64,000 nucleotides of DNA from contig JAEVLN010000036.1 in NCBI GenBank assembly GCA_018350325.1, positions 318,103-382,102 on the forward strand, written 5' to 3'. This DNA is from Globodera rostochiensis (Eukaryota; Nematoda; Chromadorea; Rhabditida; Heteroderidae). This document shows positions 36,049-46,754 of the stretch, piece by piece. A model generated the notes under the pieces. The model was not told the DNA's origin. It searched no databases and saw only the letters and a list, made by a program, of their open reading frames with translations. Position 1 is the first letter of the stretch, and each line of letters starts with the position of its first letter. A program made the position numbers and the translations under genes.

Positions 36049-36219
36049 CCGCAGCTGGTGCATGATTGCGAAGAGTTACTCTGTCGTACGTGCGGAACGT
36101 CAGCTTGTGCATTCAGCCGGTCGCTCTCCCAGGACGACTTTGAATATGCTGAGGATTTGCATGTTTTTTTCAATGAGATGGAAAAAGCTTCTGGCACTGT
36201 GGTTCCGGCATGCTGTTAT
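36049..36219 (+). other. captured exon-like segment of unknown origin
   Basis: A 171-bp open segment bounded by ATAG and GTGGGT splice-like borders, phase 0 at both ends. It encodes 57 residues with a Cys-rich start (PQLVHDCEELLCRTCGTSAC) and an acidic helix-like part (DDFEYAEDLHVFFNEMEKAS). The base composition is richer in GC than its surroundings. It lies within the inverted ends of the Mutator-like insertion, on the strand opposite to the transposase fragment. The parent gene is not recognised. Confidence 0.45.
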
Positions 36220-38017
36220 GTGGGTATAAAATAACTTTTTAATGCATGTGAAAGTTTTTCAACAAGACGAAGATGGGATTGTACGGATGGCAATCAGAAC
36301 TTCAAGCATGGAAATTGTCCGTAGCCGCGCCATAACAGTTAACCGCCAAAGCTATTTTAATTGCGATGCTACATGCCTACTCCCTTAGTCACTCAGATGT
36401 TGCATGATATGATTTGTCGATACAATCCCTGTTGGCCCTTGGGAAAGGCGATTTATCGGACATTTCTTCTTGCAATTTTTGAAAATATTCACGTTGGAGT
36501 GTTGATTTTCGAATTTTCCGAATAATTTTTTCATCTTTCCGTAAGTGGCGAAAAATCAGTGTACATTTTTATGCCGTTATTGATAGCCTTAAGTATATTT
36601 TAATTGTAACTTAATTCATAATTTGGAGCCAAATATTTTAACAGCCGTTGAAATCCAATTTTTTCCGTTGTTCTGAGCGGCAAAATGTCTACAGTGGTCA
36701 TTTCTGCAATGATTCAATCTAATTTTTTGGTTTTAGATCCATCTGTTTTCCATTGCGCTAAATTTTTATATACCTATAAGTATAAAAGTAATGCACTTAC
36801 TAAAGCAATCATGAATCGTTGGTGAGCCACCAGAATGAATTCTGGCCCTCTTTTCCGGTGTATGTAAACCAGTTCCATCTTTATCCGTTGATGAAGGATC
36901 TGATGAGGCAAACATAGTGATTTTTGGGTTTGATGCAGTGGCATTTTCCCGTTTTTTTGTTTTGCTCGATTGCCTTCTTTCTTTGCGATTCTTGCTCACT
37001 GTGTTTATTGTCCAGATGTCTGATCAAATTTCCTGTCGATTTGTACGCGTCCTGCTGAAAAATTCCAGTGCAATGTTTGCACCGAATCGATCCTTTAACT
37101 GGACGATGAAAATAATACCAAATGGAATCTGGCTTTTCTGACATCTGTAAAGGCAAAATAAAGACTTTTAGTCCCGACAAATTCATTTACACTGAACTTA
37201 GAAATGAGTTAAAGGAACTTTTGCACTAACAGGACAATTCAGTCCAATCAAATAAGGTATTCGTTTCGAATTTTTTTCTTAAAAATTCCGCCAAAACCTG
37301 GATTTCAACCCGAAACCCGACCCAAAAACCTCGGGTCGGGTTTCGGGTTCTCGGGTCGGGTTTCGGGTTAAGAAAAATGTCGGGTCGGGTTTCGGAGCAG
37401 GTCGGCCGAAAAAACCTCGGGTCGGGTCTCGGGTCGAGAAAAAGACCGGGTTTCGGCTCTCGGGTTTCGGGTAACCCGCGGCAACCCATATATACAGTAC
37501 TTTTTTTCTAATGTTGCGTGCCGTCGATTGACAATTAAAAAGACAGATAAAATCGTTTAGCACTAAAATGAAATTTAATTGCAATATTCACTAATTTATT
37601 TTTCTTAATTTTTATATTGAAAAAAATCTAGTTTAATAAGAGTCTAGTTAAAATTACTTTTTACTTACTGATCCCAAAGTTAATAACGATTTGTTAATTA
37701 ACACTTTGTTTAAACCAGAGGATTTGAAGAGCTATTTTGCCAATTAGCTTTTTTGTTTTTTATATTTAATTATTTATTTAGTTACACAAACGTTCTAACA
37801 AAATAAAATTAAATTTTTTAGGTTTAAAAAGCAAATTTATAATAAATTGTCCAAAAATCAACAATCCGGAAAGGAGAGACTGAAAACAATGTGACAAATT
37901 TCAAGAATTTCCATCAACAAAAAGAAAAAACCCAAAAACAATGTTTGTAAGTTTTTTTAATATTTTTGTGTTTATAAATTGATTATCTGTTATTTAGTGG
38001 TGGATGGATTTTTTAAT

Positions 38018-39685
38018 TTATGAAATTGTTGTTATTTGAATGGATCTGGTGTGTAATTGATGACTAATTTTCATAGCCCTGAAATTATTGTTTCGAGGCT
38101 CTTCCTGTGCATCGACACGAATGTTTTGAACATTGTTTATTCGAATAATGCCAAAATCTTTGAGCAGCTGTTGGCGAAAAGTGCCGCTGGCCCATAACAG
38201 TAAGCAACTGGAAAGCAATACAGTACCTGTTGGTAATTAGTGGTTCGATAATTGTATCAATTGTTGGTTTATGTCACCTATGTCCATAATCAATGTATAG
38301 TAGACGTACAACATTGTCTTTGTTTTTGGGTCATCGATGTTTGTAATAAGGATAATCTGTTGTAAATACATTTGCATCAAAATTGACAATTAAAGCTTCA
38401 TTAAATGTTAATCAAAACAAATAAATAATATTAACAATTTTAATTTACCAAAAAAAGGCTTGCAACGAGCGCGTGACCAAAAAAAGTTGCCAATGCATAA
38501 ACCAACAATTTCTTCTTAATATCGGTAAAGTTGTTCACGTTTGTGTTAGCTTGTTTTACATGTAATTTGTATGCCACCAAAGTGCAAATGTTTATCAAAA
38601 CGCATATAATCATAAATATGGCAGAAAAGACAGTACTTATATAAGTAATATAGCTGATGTACGGTGCCTTAATGAAAGTTCAGCAATAACAATTTAACTT
38701 TAATTTAATTCAAACTAACATCTCCAGCTTCATACATTACGAAACTTCGGTCGGTGGTTGAATTTGGATTGTTTAATAGAATGATTCCATCTAATTTCAA
38801 CACCGGCCAACACGTGAGGATTGGCACACACAAAACAAAAATTTTTAAAAGCGGAAGCAATTTACGCCACAACTTAAACATATTTAGAACAAATGGCGCC
38901 CAATTAAAAGAACTTTTAGCACCTGCGCTAAGTGTTAAAATGAATTTAATATGTTATTTATAAAATTGGCATCCGATGCCCAATTGACCGGTGCCAAAAC
39001 GACCTCGTGCTCAACATCAAACGATGACCATTAAAAATAACTACTTTTTGAACAAAATTATATTATTCTGCAAATCTAAGTCTTAAAATGGATTTAGGGA
39101 GGTAATTAATAAAATTGGCATCCGGTGGCCAATTAACCGGTGCCAAATGAGTTATGCACAAATAAAATCGTGACCACATTTTAAAATTGTAAAACCTACC
39201 TTCTCATGTTTCATTGGCATTATAATTGCGGTCAGACGGTTCAGCAGTATAAAAGCCGTGACCAAATTGTTCGCTTGGAATGTGTGCCCGCCCAAAAAAT
39301 AGAACATTGCGAGCATCCAATTTGGGAACTTTGAATAAATCGGGTAAAGCACGGCACCGATTATGGAAGGCAATCGTTGACCGTAGAAAGAGTTCAATAC
39401 ATTCAGCAAAACCTGAAACAATTTTAAAAAAACTGATCAATTTAGAGATAGCTAATTTTTGAAATTCTTTCTAAAAACAAATTGGAATTTTGACTTTTAT
39501 CCAATTGAATTTGTTACCGGAATTGCCCGCATAACAAAAAGGGCATAGAATGAGTTGTGGAACTTTTTGTGCCGAACGATGGTGACAATTTCGGCAATAT
39601 AAAGTGCCATTGACGGGATACTTATACAAATGGATAAGTAAATGATTTGAATTCGGACAGAGATGGACCAATCGGCAAAGTCCAT
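38018..39685 (-). CDS. Srg-like chemoreceptor F (intact, inverted near-twin of D)
   Basis: Minus strand, six exons: 39685-39518, 39412-39200, 38872-38720, 38667-38449, 38356-38278, 38226-38018; 346 residues, in phase. Exon 1 and exon 6 proteins are identical to srg D. Exon 2 is of the H type (LLNVLNSFYGQRLPSIIGAV). Two oddities: exon 2 starts with Val instead of the Asp found in C, D and H, and exon 4 reads TFFGHALVAS instead of TFLGHALVAS without changing length. Intron 2 is also H-like. The arm continues past the gene end into the hAT copy at 37.5 kb, as D does into the hAT fragment at 23.2 kb. Confidence 0.87.
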
Positions 39686-39779
39686 CTTTATTCAGTAAAG
39701 AATGGCCAATAAGAATTATACTGAAATAAGAATGCAACAAATTATCTTTTTTTTATATCAAAGTCATTTTATCAAATAT

Positions 39780-41071
39780 TTGAATGACACTCAAACAGAG
39801 TTGATCGGGACCGGGATTTTTGGGGAAAACCGGAACCGAGAATGACCGGAACCGTGAAAGCCGGTATTGGAACCAGCATCTCGAACCCGGGATCGGGACC
39901 GGGAAAACCCGTAAATTGCACACAATTTCCATAAAGTACAAAACAGGCAAAGAAAACCCATAAATTAAAAATAAATGTTGAAGAGTCTCGAAACATTGGG
40001 AACAACCATTGAAATGCCTTCACTTACAAAAAGAATCTGAAATTTCTTTATAAATATATGCAAGAAAAATAAAAGTGCATAAAATAAATTTATAGTTTTT
40101 AGCTGTTTTAAACGACATCACATTGTTATTTATTATTTCGTAAATTAAAAATTATAATAAAACTGAATGCTTAATTAAATTATTATTCAATTAATTGGTT
40201 AAGCACAATTTTGCTGTAACTGCGCATTTCGTTTGGCATTTTTCGGAGGAAAAGCCAAATTAAATGAAATTAAATAAAATAAAATCCGATTATTCGACAT
40301 GCTTTTGAGCTTATGTCGTAAATAGATCGAATTGGCATAATTGCAGATAATTTGTTGCATCGATATTTTTCACTAAAATAATTTAAACATGTATTAGTTG
40401 GATTTTAATAAAATTTTAAGAATTAATTAATGCGGCTATCAATATAAGCTTTGTGTAAATGCCTTTAAAGTTTATTTTAATTTTAATTAAAATGTTATTG
40501 ATGCCATTTTATTCTCATGAATGCATTCACATGGAACGGATAATTTGTGAAAAATGCCTTTTAACCAGACGATTTCACACTGGGTACAAACGACGAACGG
40601 AAATATCGACAAATGCTTGGATTAGCCATTAAAAAAAGCATTCAAAAATGGTAAATTTTTGAATTTAAAATAATGAAGCGAGCGGGGGGAGGTTGAGCGA
40701 GCGGTGCCCTCGGTTAAGCGAGCGGGGTAAGGCTATCGGTTTCAAATAATTTTCGGTCAAACGAAACCGATAACCGAACCAAAACTTTCGGTTTCAAACC
40801 GAACCAAACCTTTCGGTTTTAAACCGAACCGAACCAAAGCTTTCGGTCAACCGAAACCGATAACCGAACCGAACCTTTTGGTTTCAAACCGAACCGAACC
40901 GAAACCGAACCTTTCGATTTCAAACCGAACCGAACCAAAGCTTTCGGTCAACCGAAACCGATAACCGAACCGAACCTTTTGGTTTCAAACCGAACCGAAA
41001 CCAAAGCGAAAAAATGTCGGTTTTAGGTTTGGTATCGGTTTGGTTCGGTTTCAAACCGACAGCCTTAATTC
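39780..41071. other. 5' flank of srg F with repeat patches
   Basis: No gene seen. 39800-39925 is a CCGGGACCGGGA/GGAACCG word patch, the inverted relative of 46545-46660. 40495-40690 mirrors the srg C 5' flank at 10620-10800. 40690-41050 is a dense run of CCGAACCGAA and AAAGCTTTCGGTCAACCG words running straight into the 30-bp array. Confidence 0.55.
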
Positions 41072-42172
41072 TGGTTTCCGGATATTTCTGGTCAGGAATT
41101 CTGCTTTCCGGATATTTTGGGTCAGGAATTCTGGTTTCCGGATATTTTGGATCTGGATTGGGTCAGGAATTCTGGTTTCCGGATATTTTGTGTCAGGAAT
41201 TCTGGTTTCCGGATATTTTGGTTCAGGAATTCTGGTTTCCGGATATTTGGGTCAGGAATTTTGGTTTCCGGATATTTTGGTTCAGGAATTCTGGTTCCGG
41301 ATATTTTGGGTCTGAAATTCTGGTTTCCGGATATTTTGGGTCAGGAATTTTGGTTTACGGATATTTTGGTTCAGGAATTCTGGTTTCCGGATATTTGGGT
41401 CAGGAATTCTGGTTTCCGGATATTTCTGGTCAGGAATTCTGGTTTCCGGATATTTTGGGCCAGGAATTCTGGTTCCGGATATTTTGGGTCTGGAATTCTG
41501 CTTTCCGGATATTTTGGGTCAGGAATTCTGGTTTCCGGATATTTTGGATCTGGATTGGGTCAGGAATTCTGGTTTCCGGATATTTTGTGTCAGGAATTCT
41601 GGTTTCCGGATATTTTGGTTCAGGAATTCTGGTTTCCGGATATTTGGGTCAGGAATTTTGGTTTCCGGATATTTTGGTTCAGGAATTCTGGTTTCCGGAT
41701 ATTTTGGTTCAGAAATTCTGGTTCCGGATATTTTGGGTCTGGAATTCTGGTTTCCGGATATTTTGGTTCAGGAATTCTGGTTCCGGATATTTTGGTTCAG
41801 GAATTCTGATTTCCGGATATTTTGCTTCAGGAATTCTGGTTTCCGGATATTTTGGTTCAGGAATTCTGGTTTCCGGATATTTCTGGTCAGGAATTCTGCT
41901 TTCCGGATATTTTGGTTCAGGAATTCTGGTTTCCGGATATTTTGGATCTGGATTGGGTCAGGAATTCTGGTTTCCGGATATTTTGGGTCTGGAATTCTGG
42001 TTTCCGGATATTTTGGTTCAGGAATTCTGATTTCCGGATATTTTGCTTCAGGAATTCTGGTTTCCGGATATTTTGGGTCAGGAATTCTGGTTCCGGATAT
42101 TTTGGGTCTGGAATTCTGGTTTCCGGATATTTTGGTTCAGGAATTCTGGTTTCCGGATATTTGGCTCAGTAA
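41072..42172. repeat. 30-bp tandem array 1 (GGAATTCTGGTTTCCGGATA...)
   Basis: About 36 copies of a 30-bp unit, GGAATTCTGGTTTCCGGATA followed by TTTTGGGTCA, with variants that lose or swap a base. Blocks of about 12 units are themselves repeated (ATTTTGGATCTGGATTGGGT recurs at about 41145, 41545 and 41940). Because 30 is a multiple of three, long open frames appear in several registers; they are not taken as genes. Confidence 0.93.
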
Positions 42173-42427
42173 AACAAAAATTTGACCTCTAAAATTTTGG
42201 AGAAAGTTTTTTAAAAAACCCGAGCCTCGACCGATCGGGGGTTTTAGGTCTCGGTCTCGAGTCTCGGGGTCATTTCTCAGTCTCGATTCTCGGTACATTT
42301 AAAGTCTTGAACATCCCTAATCTCACCCCCAAAAAACGCCGGGGGCGGAACTCGTAAATAAAATTATAATTCGAAAACAAAAATTACCGGATAAATTACT
42401 TTAACAGAAAAATGCAAGCAGCATAAT

Positions 42428-44134
42428 TCAATTGAAATATATAAATAAATGCGTAACTATGCGCTTAAAGCCATTTACAAAAGCTTTGCGATAATACTGT
42501 ATTATACAGATTGACACAATTGGATTCAAAGCAGACGGTAAGAACATCGGAATACTCGTAAGCATGTTGTAATACTGAAGCCAATTCCATCTGCTGACGT
42601 CAATTTTGAACAACATTATGCCAAGTAAAAACAAAATCGACAAGTATATAACGAAGGGCATCGATGCCTACAAATCTTTTGAATTTTTTAAACAAATACC
42701 GAAATTAGAAAAGGGCCCACGGTTTTGTAAACCGATTTTACATTTGTTTTTTTTTGACAAATCCAATTTTGAATTTGTAATAAAGATTTTTTATAAACTT
42801 CTTTATTTTAAATATATAAGCATTTACCTGAATGATAAGATTTCGCGAAATTTGCTTATTCATTTCAATTATTTTAAGAGTTTGCGCTGAGGATGGCCTA
42901 AATATTTGTTAAAACTATTAATTCCACAAAATTATCTTACCCAAATTTTAAACGCCCCTTCAACAATTTGTCCATTAGGAATGCCAATGTGATCATGATT
43001 ATGTACGCAATTGTGCACGCAGTAATGATGTAATAACTTCCCATTGCCTGTCTCCAATCCTTGAATGTAAATTAATTAATGGTATTTAAAAACTATTAAA
43101 TTTTAAAGCTATTTTAATTAATCTACATTAAACGAGTGTCCGGTCAGTGCAATCTGTTCAGTAATATTTAACGCAAGAATGTCGGCTACTGATTGATCTT
43201 CCAAATATAAGTGGTCCGTTGGTGGATAATAGCAAATGAATAAATCCACACAATACACAAATGGAAAGAAAAGAATAGCCCCGAACAGAATAAAATATTT
43301 AAATGCCGATAATTTTTTGTCCCTAAATATTATTTAATATTATTAGTTGTATATTTCAATTTCATTTAAATATTAAAAATAATTAAACATATTTTATATT
43401 TCTATTTTAATAAAATTTTTAAGCTTTTCAACCAGTTCAGCAATAAGTAGCGATAAATAAATTGTGCCACATAGCCAAACAGCGAAACATAAACAAGAAA
43501 AATACTGCAAATCCATGCCAACAGATTCCAACCCCGATTTTGTGTTCCATTAAAAGTGATCAGACCGTCCGTAATCACTACTGATTCACCTTTGTCCGTT
43601 GTGAACATATACTTAAAAGTTCAAAAGTTCATGACAAAAGAACGTATCATCAGTTTTTATCGTCATAACCCGACCCCTTCTCAATCGTGGCCGGATTTTG
43701 AATTTGTTATATTTTATCATAACCTGATGAAAAAGTAAATTAATTGTAAGAAATGCAAGGTCGGTTGCGCATGTTTGCAATAATATCTTAAATTGAATTA
43801 TAAATATAACATTTCTATGCATAGGTATTAGGGTTGGACAACCCCAGGTTATCCGGATATCCGGGTGTTTTTGAGCTACCCGGTATCCGGGGCACCCGGA
43901 TAATATCCGAGTTTGTCCAACCCTAATAGGTATAATCAAAGAAAACGATTATTGTTCTTTTTATTGTGATTTTTGTTAATCTTTCTTTATCTTAATTACC
44001 TTGCTGTACATTCGCATTGACTTGGGCGTGTGCCGAACAATTAAATAAACCATTATGCCATTCAAAATTACGCCAAATCCAAATCCAATCCAATTGAATG
44101 AATTTACTATTATTTCAACAACGGAAGTGCCCAT
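42428..44134 (-). CDS. Srd-like chemoreceptor S3 (intact)
   Basis: Minus strand, seven exons: 44134-44000, 43786-43724, 43611-43433, 43322-43127, 43059-42941, 42897-42828, 42667-42428; 333 residues with all junctions in phase. It begins MGTSVVEIIVNSFNWIGFGF, keeps FGYVAQFIYRYLLLNW and CYYPPTDHLYLEDQ, and ends VTHLFIYFN. Changes against the siblings include VYLIVRH for VHLIVRH in TM1, ITDGL in the first ectodomain, and PSSAQTLKIIEMNKQ in exon 6. S3 is the inverted counterpart of S2. A 30-bp array begins about 260 bp beyond its stop. Confidence 0.82.
43829..43925. mobile_element. hAT-type MITE in srd S3 intron 1
   Basis: TAGGGTTGGAC/GTCCAACCCTA ends with a perfect 8-bp target duplication ATAGGTAT on both sides (43821-43828 and 43926-43933), the same site as in S1 and S2. 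The interior has CCGGATATCCGGG words. Confidence 0.85.
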
Positions 44135-46754
44135 AACTATTCAAAATAGGAGGTTCAGTGATTGTCTAAAATTTTGGGCTTTAGTCATCTCTGCCTATTT
44201 ATTGGAGCTAATATAACAGCATGAATGTCCGATGAGTGAATTCAATTACCTATAACAATTAAATGGGCGGTAAAACCAATTTTTTTTTAATTAGGGACCG
44301 GTGCCGTACCGGAGTCTGGGCGGATTTTTCCGGGTCCGGATGTTGACATATAAACAATTTGGCACTTTCACAGTAAATTAAATGTGGTAACTCACAGAAT
44401 GAAGAGGACTGTTTCAATAAATATGTGAAAATCCACTACGAATTTTAGACCTTAACTGAATGAATGAATTTCAAAAAAAAATTGTTTTCTTGTTTAACCA
44501 CTAATTATTAATTATTTCTCATTAACTCATTTCAAGGGCGCCATAAATCAAAGGGAGGACCGCGGATCAGACGGCGGCATTATTTGTCAAATGAATACGT
44601 CAGCCTGACAGCTATGTAATGGACTGTTCTCGCTGGCCTCCTTTTTAATTTTGAGACAGATGTTCATTATGCAGTCATAACTTACTCAACCTCACCCGTA
44701 CAGTAACTAAAACAATCTTAGTAAATTTTGAATTATTGAAAAGATAATAAGCCAAACTAATTAATGCAAAAATTTTTTCTTTTATGAAACACTCAAAATT
44801 TATTTGCCATACATTTTGTGCGTGGCAATACAAAAAAAAATTAATTAAATGATGGTTAGCTAATGTAAATGTATGCTAATAAACGTCATTATTTTGTGAG
44901 TTATGAATATACAGTAACATTGCACTTTTCTAATCTTGCGTGCCGTCGATTTAAAAGTCGATGACAATTAAAAAAGGCAAATTAAATTGATTCGCACTGA
45001 GATAAAATTTCAATATTGAAAAAAAGGCTTTTGATGAAAAGCATTTAGGTAAATTTATTTGATCTATGCATGAAGTTTTAATAACTGCTGGGCTGAGCAA
45101 TTTTGATCTAAACAACAAAAAACCATTTAAACAAAAGTTTTTTTTTTAATTTGAGATAAAATAAAATAAAAATTCGTAACTAGTGTTCGGCACGGTATGG
45201 TAATACCGCGGTATTTTTCGGTATTTTGAAAGATGGATACTTTTGAACGATTTTACTGAACTAGACACTAGTTTGGTGTAGTGGTGAGTGGTGTTCTCTT
45301 GGGGAGTCAGCTGGTTGTGGCTTTTATAACATCAATTTATAATTAATAAGGGCTTGATCTGAAATTACAATAAAAGCGAAAAAAGTGGTTTTTAGTCTAT
45401 TTTTGTGATTTTATTTTTGTAAATATTTAACATTAAGTGTGTCCAGTCCAGTGCAGATATTTGGGGATCGATGAAGGACACCTGCTGGCGAATAGCCCAA
45501 AAAACATTTTAACAAATTGACCAATTGAAACCTGGCCCTAGAGTGCCAATCAAAAGGGGTTAAACTCATGCTAGAGTGGGGATTCCGTCCCAATAACAGT
45601 GAAAAAACACTTAGAATTTGATTTGGCTTAAGCGCGCAAGATTTCCTAACTGATCATAAATCTTTCATTTTAGCCACGACTTTGTTTTGGGGACAAATGC
45701 TTTAAACTCGTTAAGTTATTATAGGCAGGGTTGCCATTTATGTGGTGAAACGTTAAAATTCGCGAAGTTTGGGGTCCTTTTCCACGGCTTTGCCACGTTT
45801 TTAAAGCTGGTTCATTTCCCACGTTGTGGGGTTTTTTATCATGTTTTTCCCACGGTTTAGCCTCGAATGGACTTTCTCACAATTTATTGGATATATTTTA
45901 AAAATTTGTAAACATTTCACCAATATTTGGGTCAATTTTCTTAGTACCGGTACCAAAAAGTACCGGAAAAAAATTCCATGTACTTATTCGGTTTTCGGTA
46001 CCAAAATTTTTTAGAGTAATTTTAACAAAAAAGACAAATTTGCTAGAAGTTATTTGGTTGTAACTCTTTTATTTTGAAATTTTGGCTTCAGAATTTTTGG
46101 GGAGGGGAGTCGGCGTGTGCCTTTTTGACACAACATTATTTGATAAATTTTTTAATGTTAAAGTAATTCGGGACTTTTTGGGCTAATTTTAAAAGATTTA
46201 TAATTTTAATCGCACTCAAGATAAGTATATTAAACTCGTTTATTTTAACTTATTTATCGGAGTTTCTACTCCACGATTGAAAATCCTTTTTAATCTTCTA
46301 ATGAATTACTCTTGCGGACAAATTTTTTATTCTGACATTCAAACGGCTAATGTAATTTTTTTCTTTTGTCAACATTTTCTTTGTCTAAAAATTTTTTTGT
46401 GCCCATTCAATCACGCACACGCCATTGTAGCTAGGTTAGCATTAAAGTGCAGTTTTTTTTGCCATGTTTCGAGTCTCTTCAACATTTATTTTTAATTTAT
46501 GGGTTTCTTTGCCTGTTTTGTACTTTCTGGAAATTGTGTTCAATTTACGGTTTTTCCCGGTCCCGGTTTTTCCGGTCACGATCCCGGTTCGAGATTCTTT
46601 CACGGTTTCGGTCAATCCCGGTTCCGGTTTTCCCAAAAAACCCGGTCCCGATCAACTCTGTTTGAGTGTCAGAAATTTAATTCAAATATTTGATAAAATG
46701 ACATTGACAAAAAAAAGATAATTTGTTGCATTCTTATTTCAGTATTATTCTTAA
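44135..46754. other. intergenic region between srd S3 and srg H
   Basis: No gene seen. 44345-44690 matches 14860-15190 in the same orientation (AATGAAGAGGAC...TTTCAATAAATAT; GACGGCGGCATTATTTGTCA). 44810-44950 is the shared srd upstream block. 45181 starts a truncated TAGTGTTCGGC-ended hAT MITE. GGTGTAGTGGTGAGTGG near 45276 is A-box-like. 45300-45910 mirrors 27690-28350. 46310-46465 matches the srg D upstream block, and 46545-46660 is a TTCCCGGTCCCGG word patch. Confidence 0.5.

Larger units (their letters stand above)
35412..36468. mobile_element. Mutator-like insertion with inverted ends inside the hAT
   Basis: About 50 bp at 35412-35460 (GATAAATCGCCTTTCCCAAG...GATTGTATCGACAAATCAT) recurs inverted at about 36413-36468. 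The interval holds a MULE transposase C-terminal fragment on the minus strand and an unrelated exon-like segment on the plus strand. Exact ends and target duplication were not resolved. Confidence 0.6.
34150..37186 (-). pseudogene. decayed hAT transposase (BED finger and C-terminal dimerisation region)
   Basis: Minus strand, in order: a BED zinc finger from about 37144 (MSEKPDSIWYYF; RCKHC; HLDNKH), then SPTIHDCFSK, then a segment with MTTVDILPLRTTEKIGFQRL near 36690. There is then a break of foreign sequence (about 35.1-36.5 kb). The 3' part resumes with DVDWELIGALVEQLKPIFF, a frameshift at a poly-T run, VTKELEKRRSTISFIVP, LDPNFKMDF, and the hAT dimerisation motif LPASSAGAERAFSTLRNVV near 34300. 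The catalytic core between the two halves is missing, so it cannot transpose on its own. Confidence 0.82.
33911..37489 (-). mobile_element. hAT transposon, near full length, 8-bp target duplication
   Basis: The ends are CAGGGTTGCCGCGGG at 33911 and its complement at 37489 (last two bases altered). A perfect 8-bp target duplication ATATACAG flanks it (33903-33910 and 37490-37497). The transposase remnant is read on the minus strand. The subterminal words differ at the two ends: ATCCGTGTCCGGATAT on the left, GGGTCGGGTTTCGGGTT on the right. Confidence 0.85.

Noticed and set aside
41014..42185. Open frames of about 230-340 codons in the first 30-bp array
   Set aside because: Same reason: repeat-driven frames in several registers, no independent coding signal.
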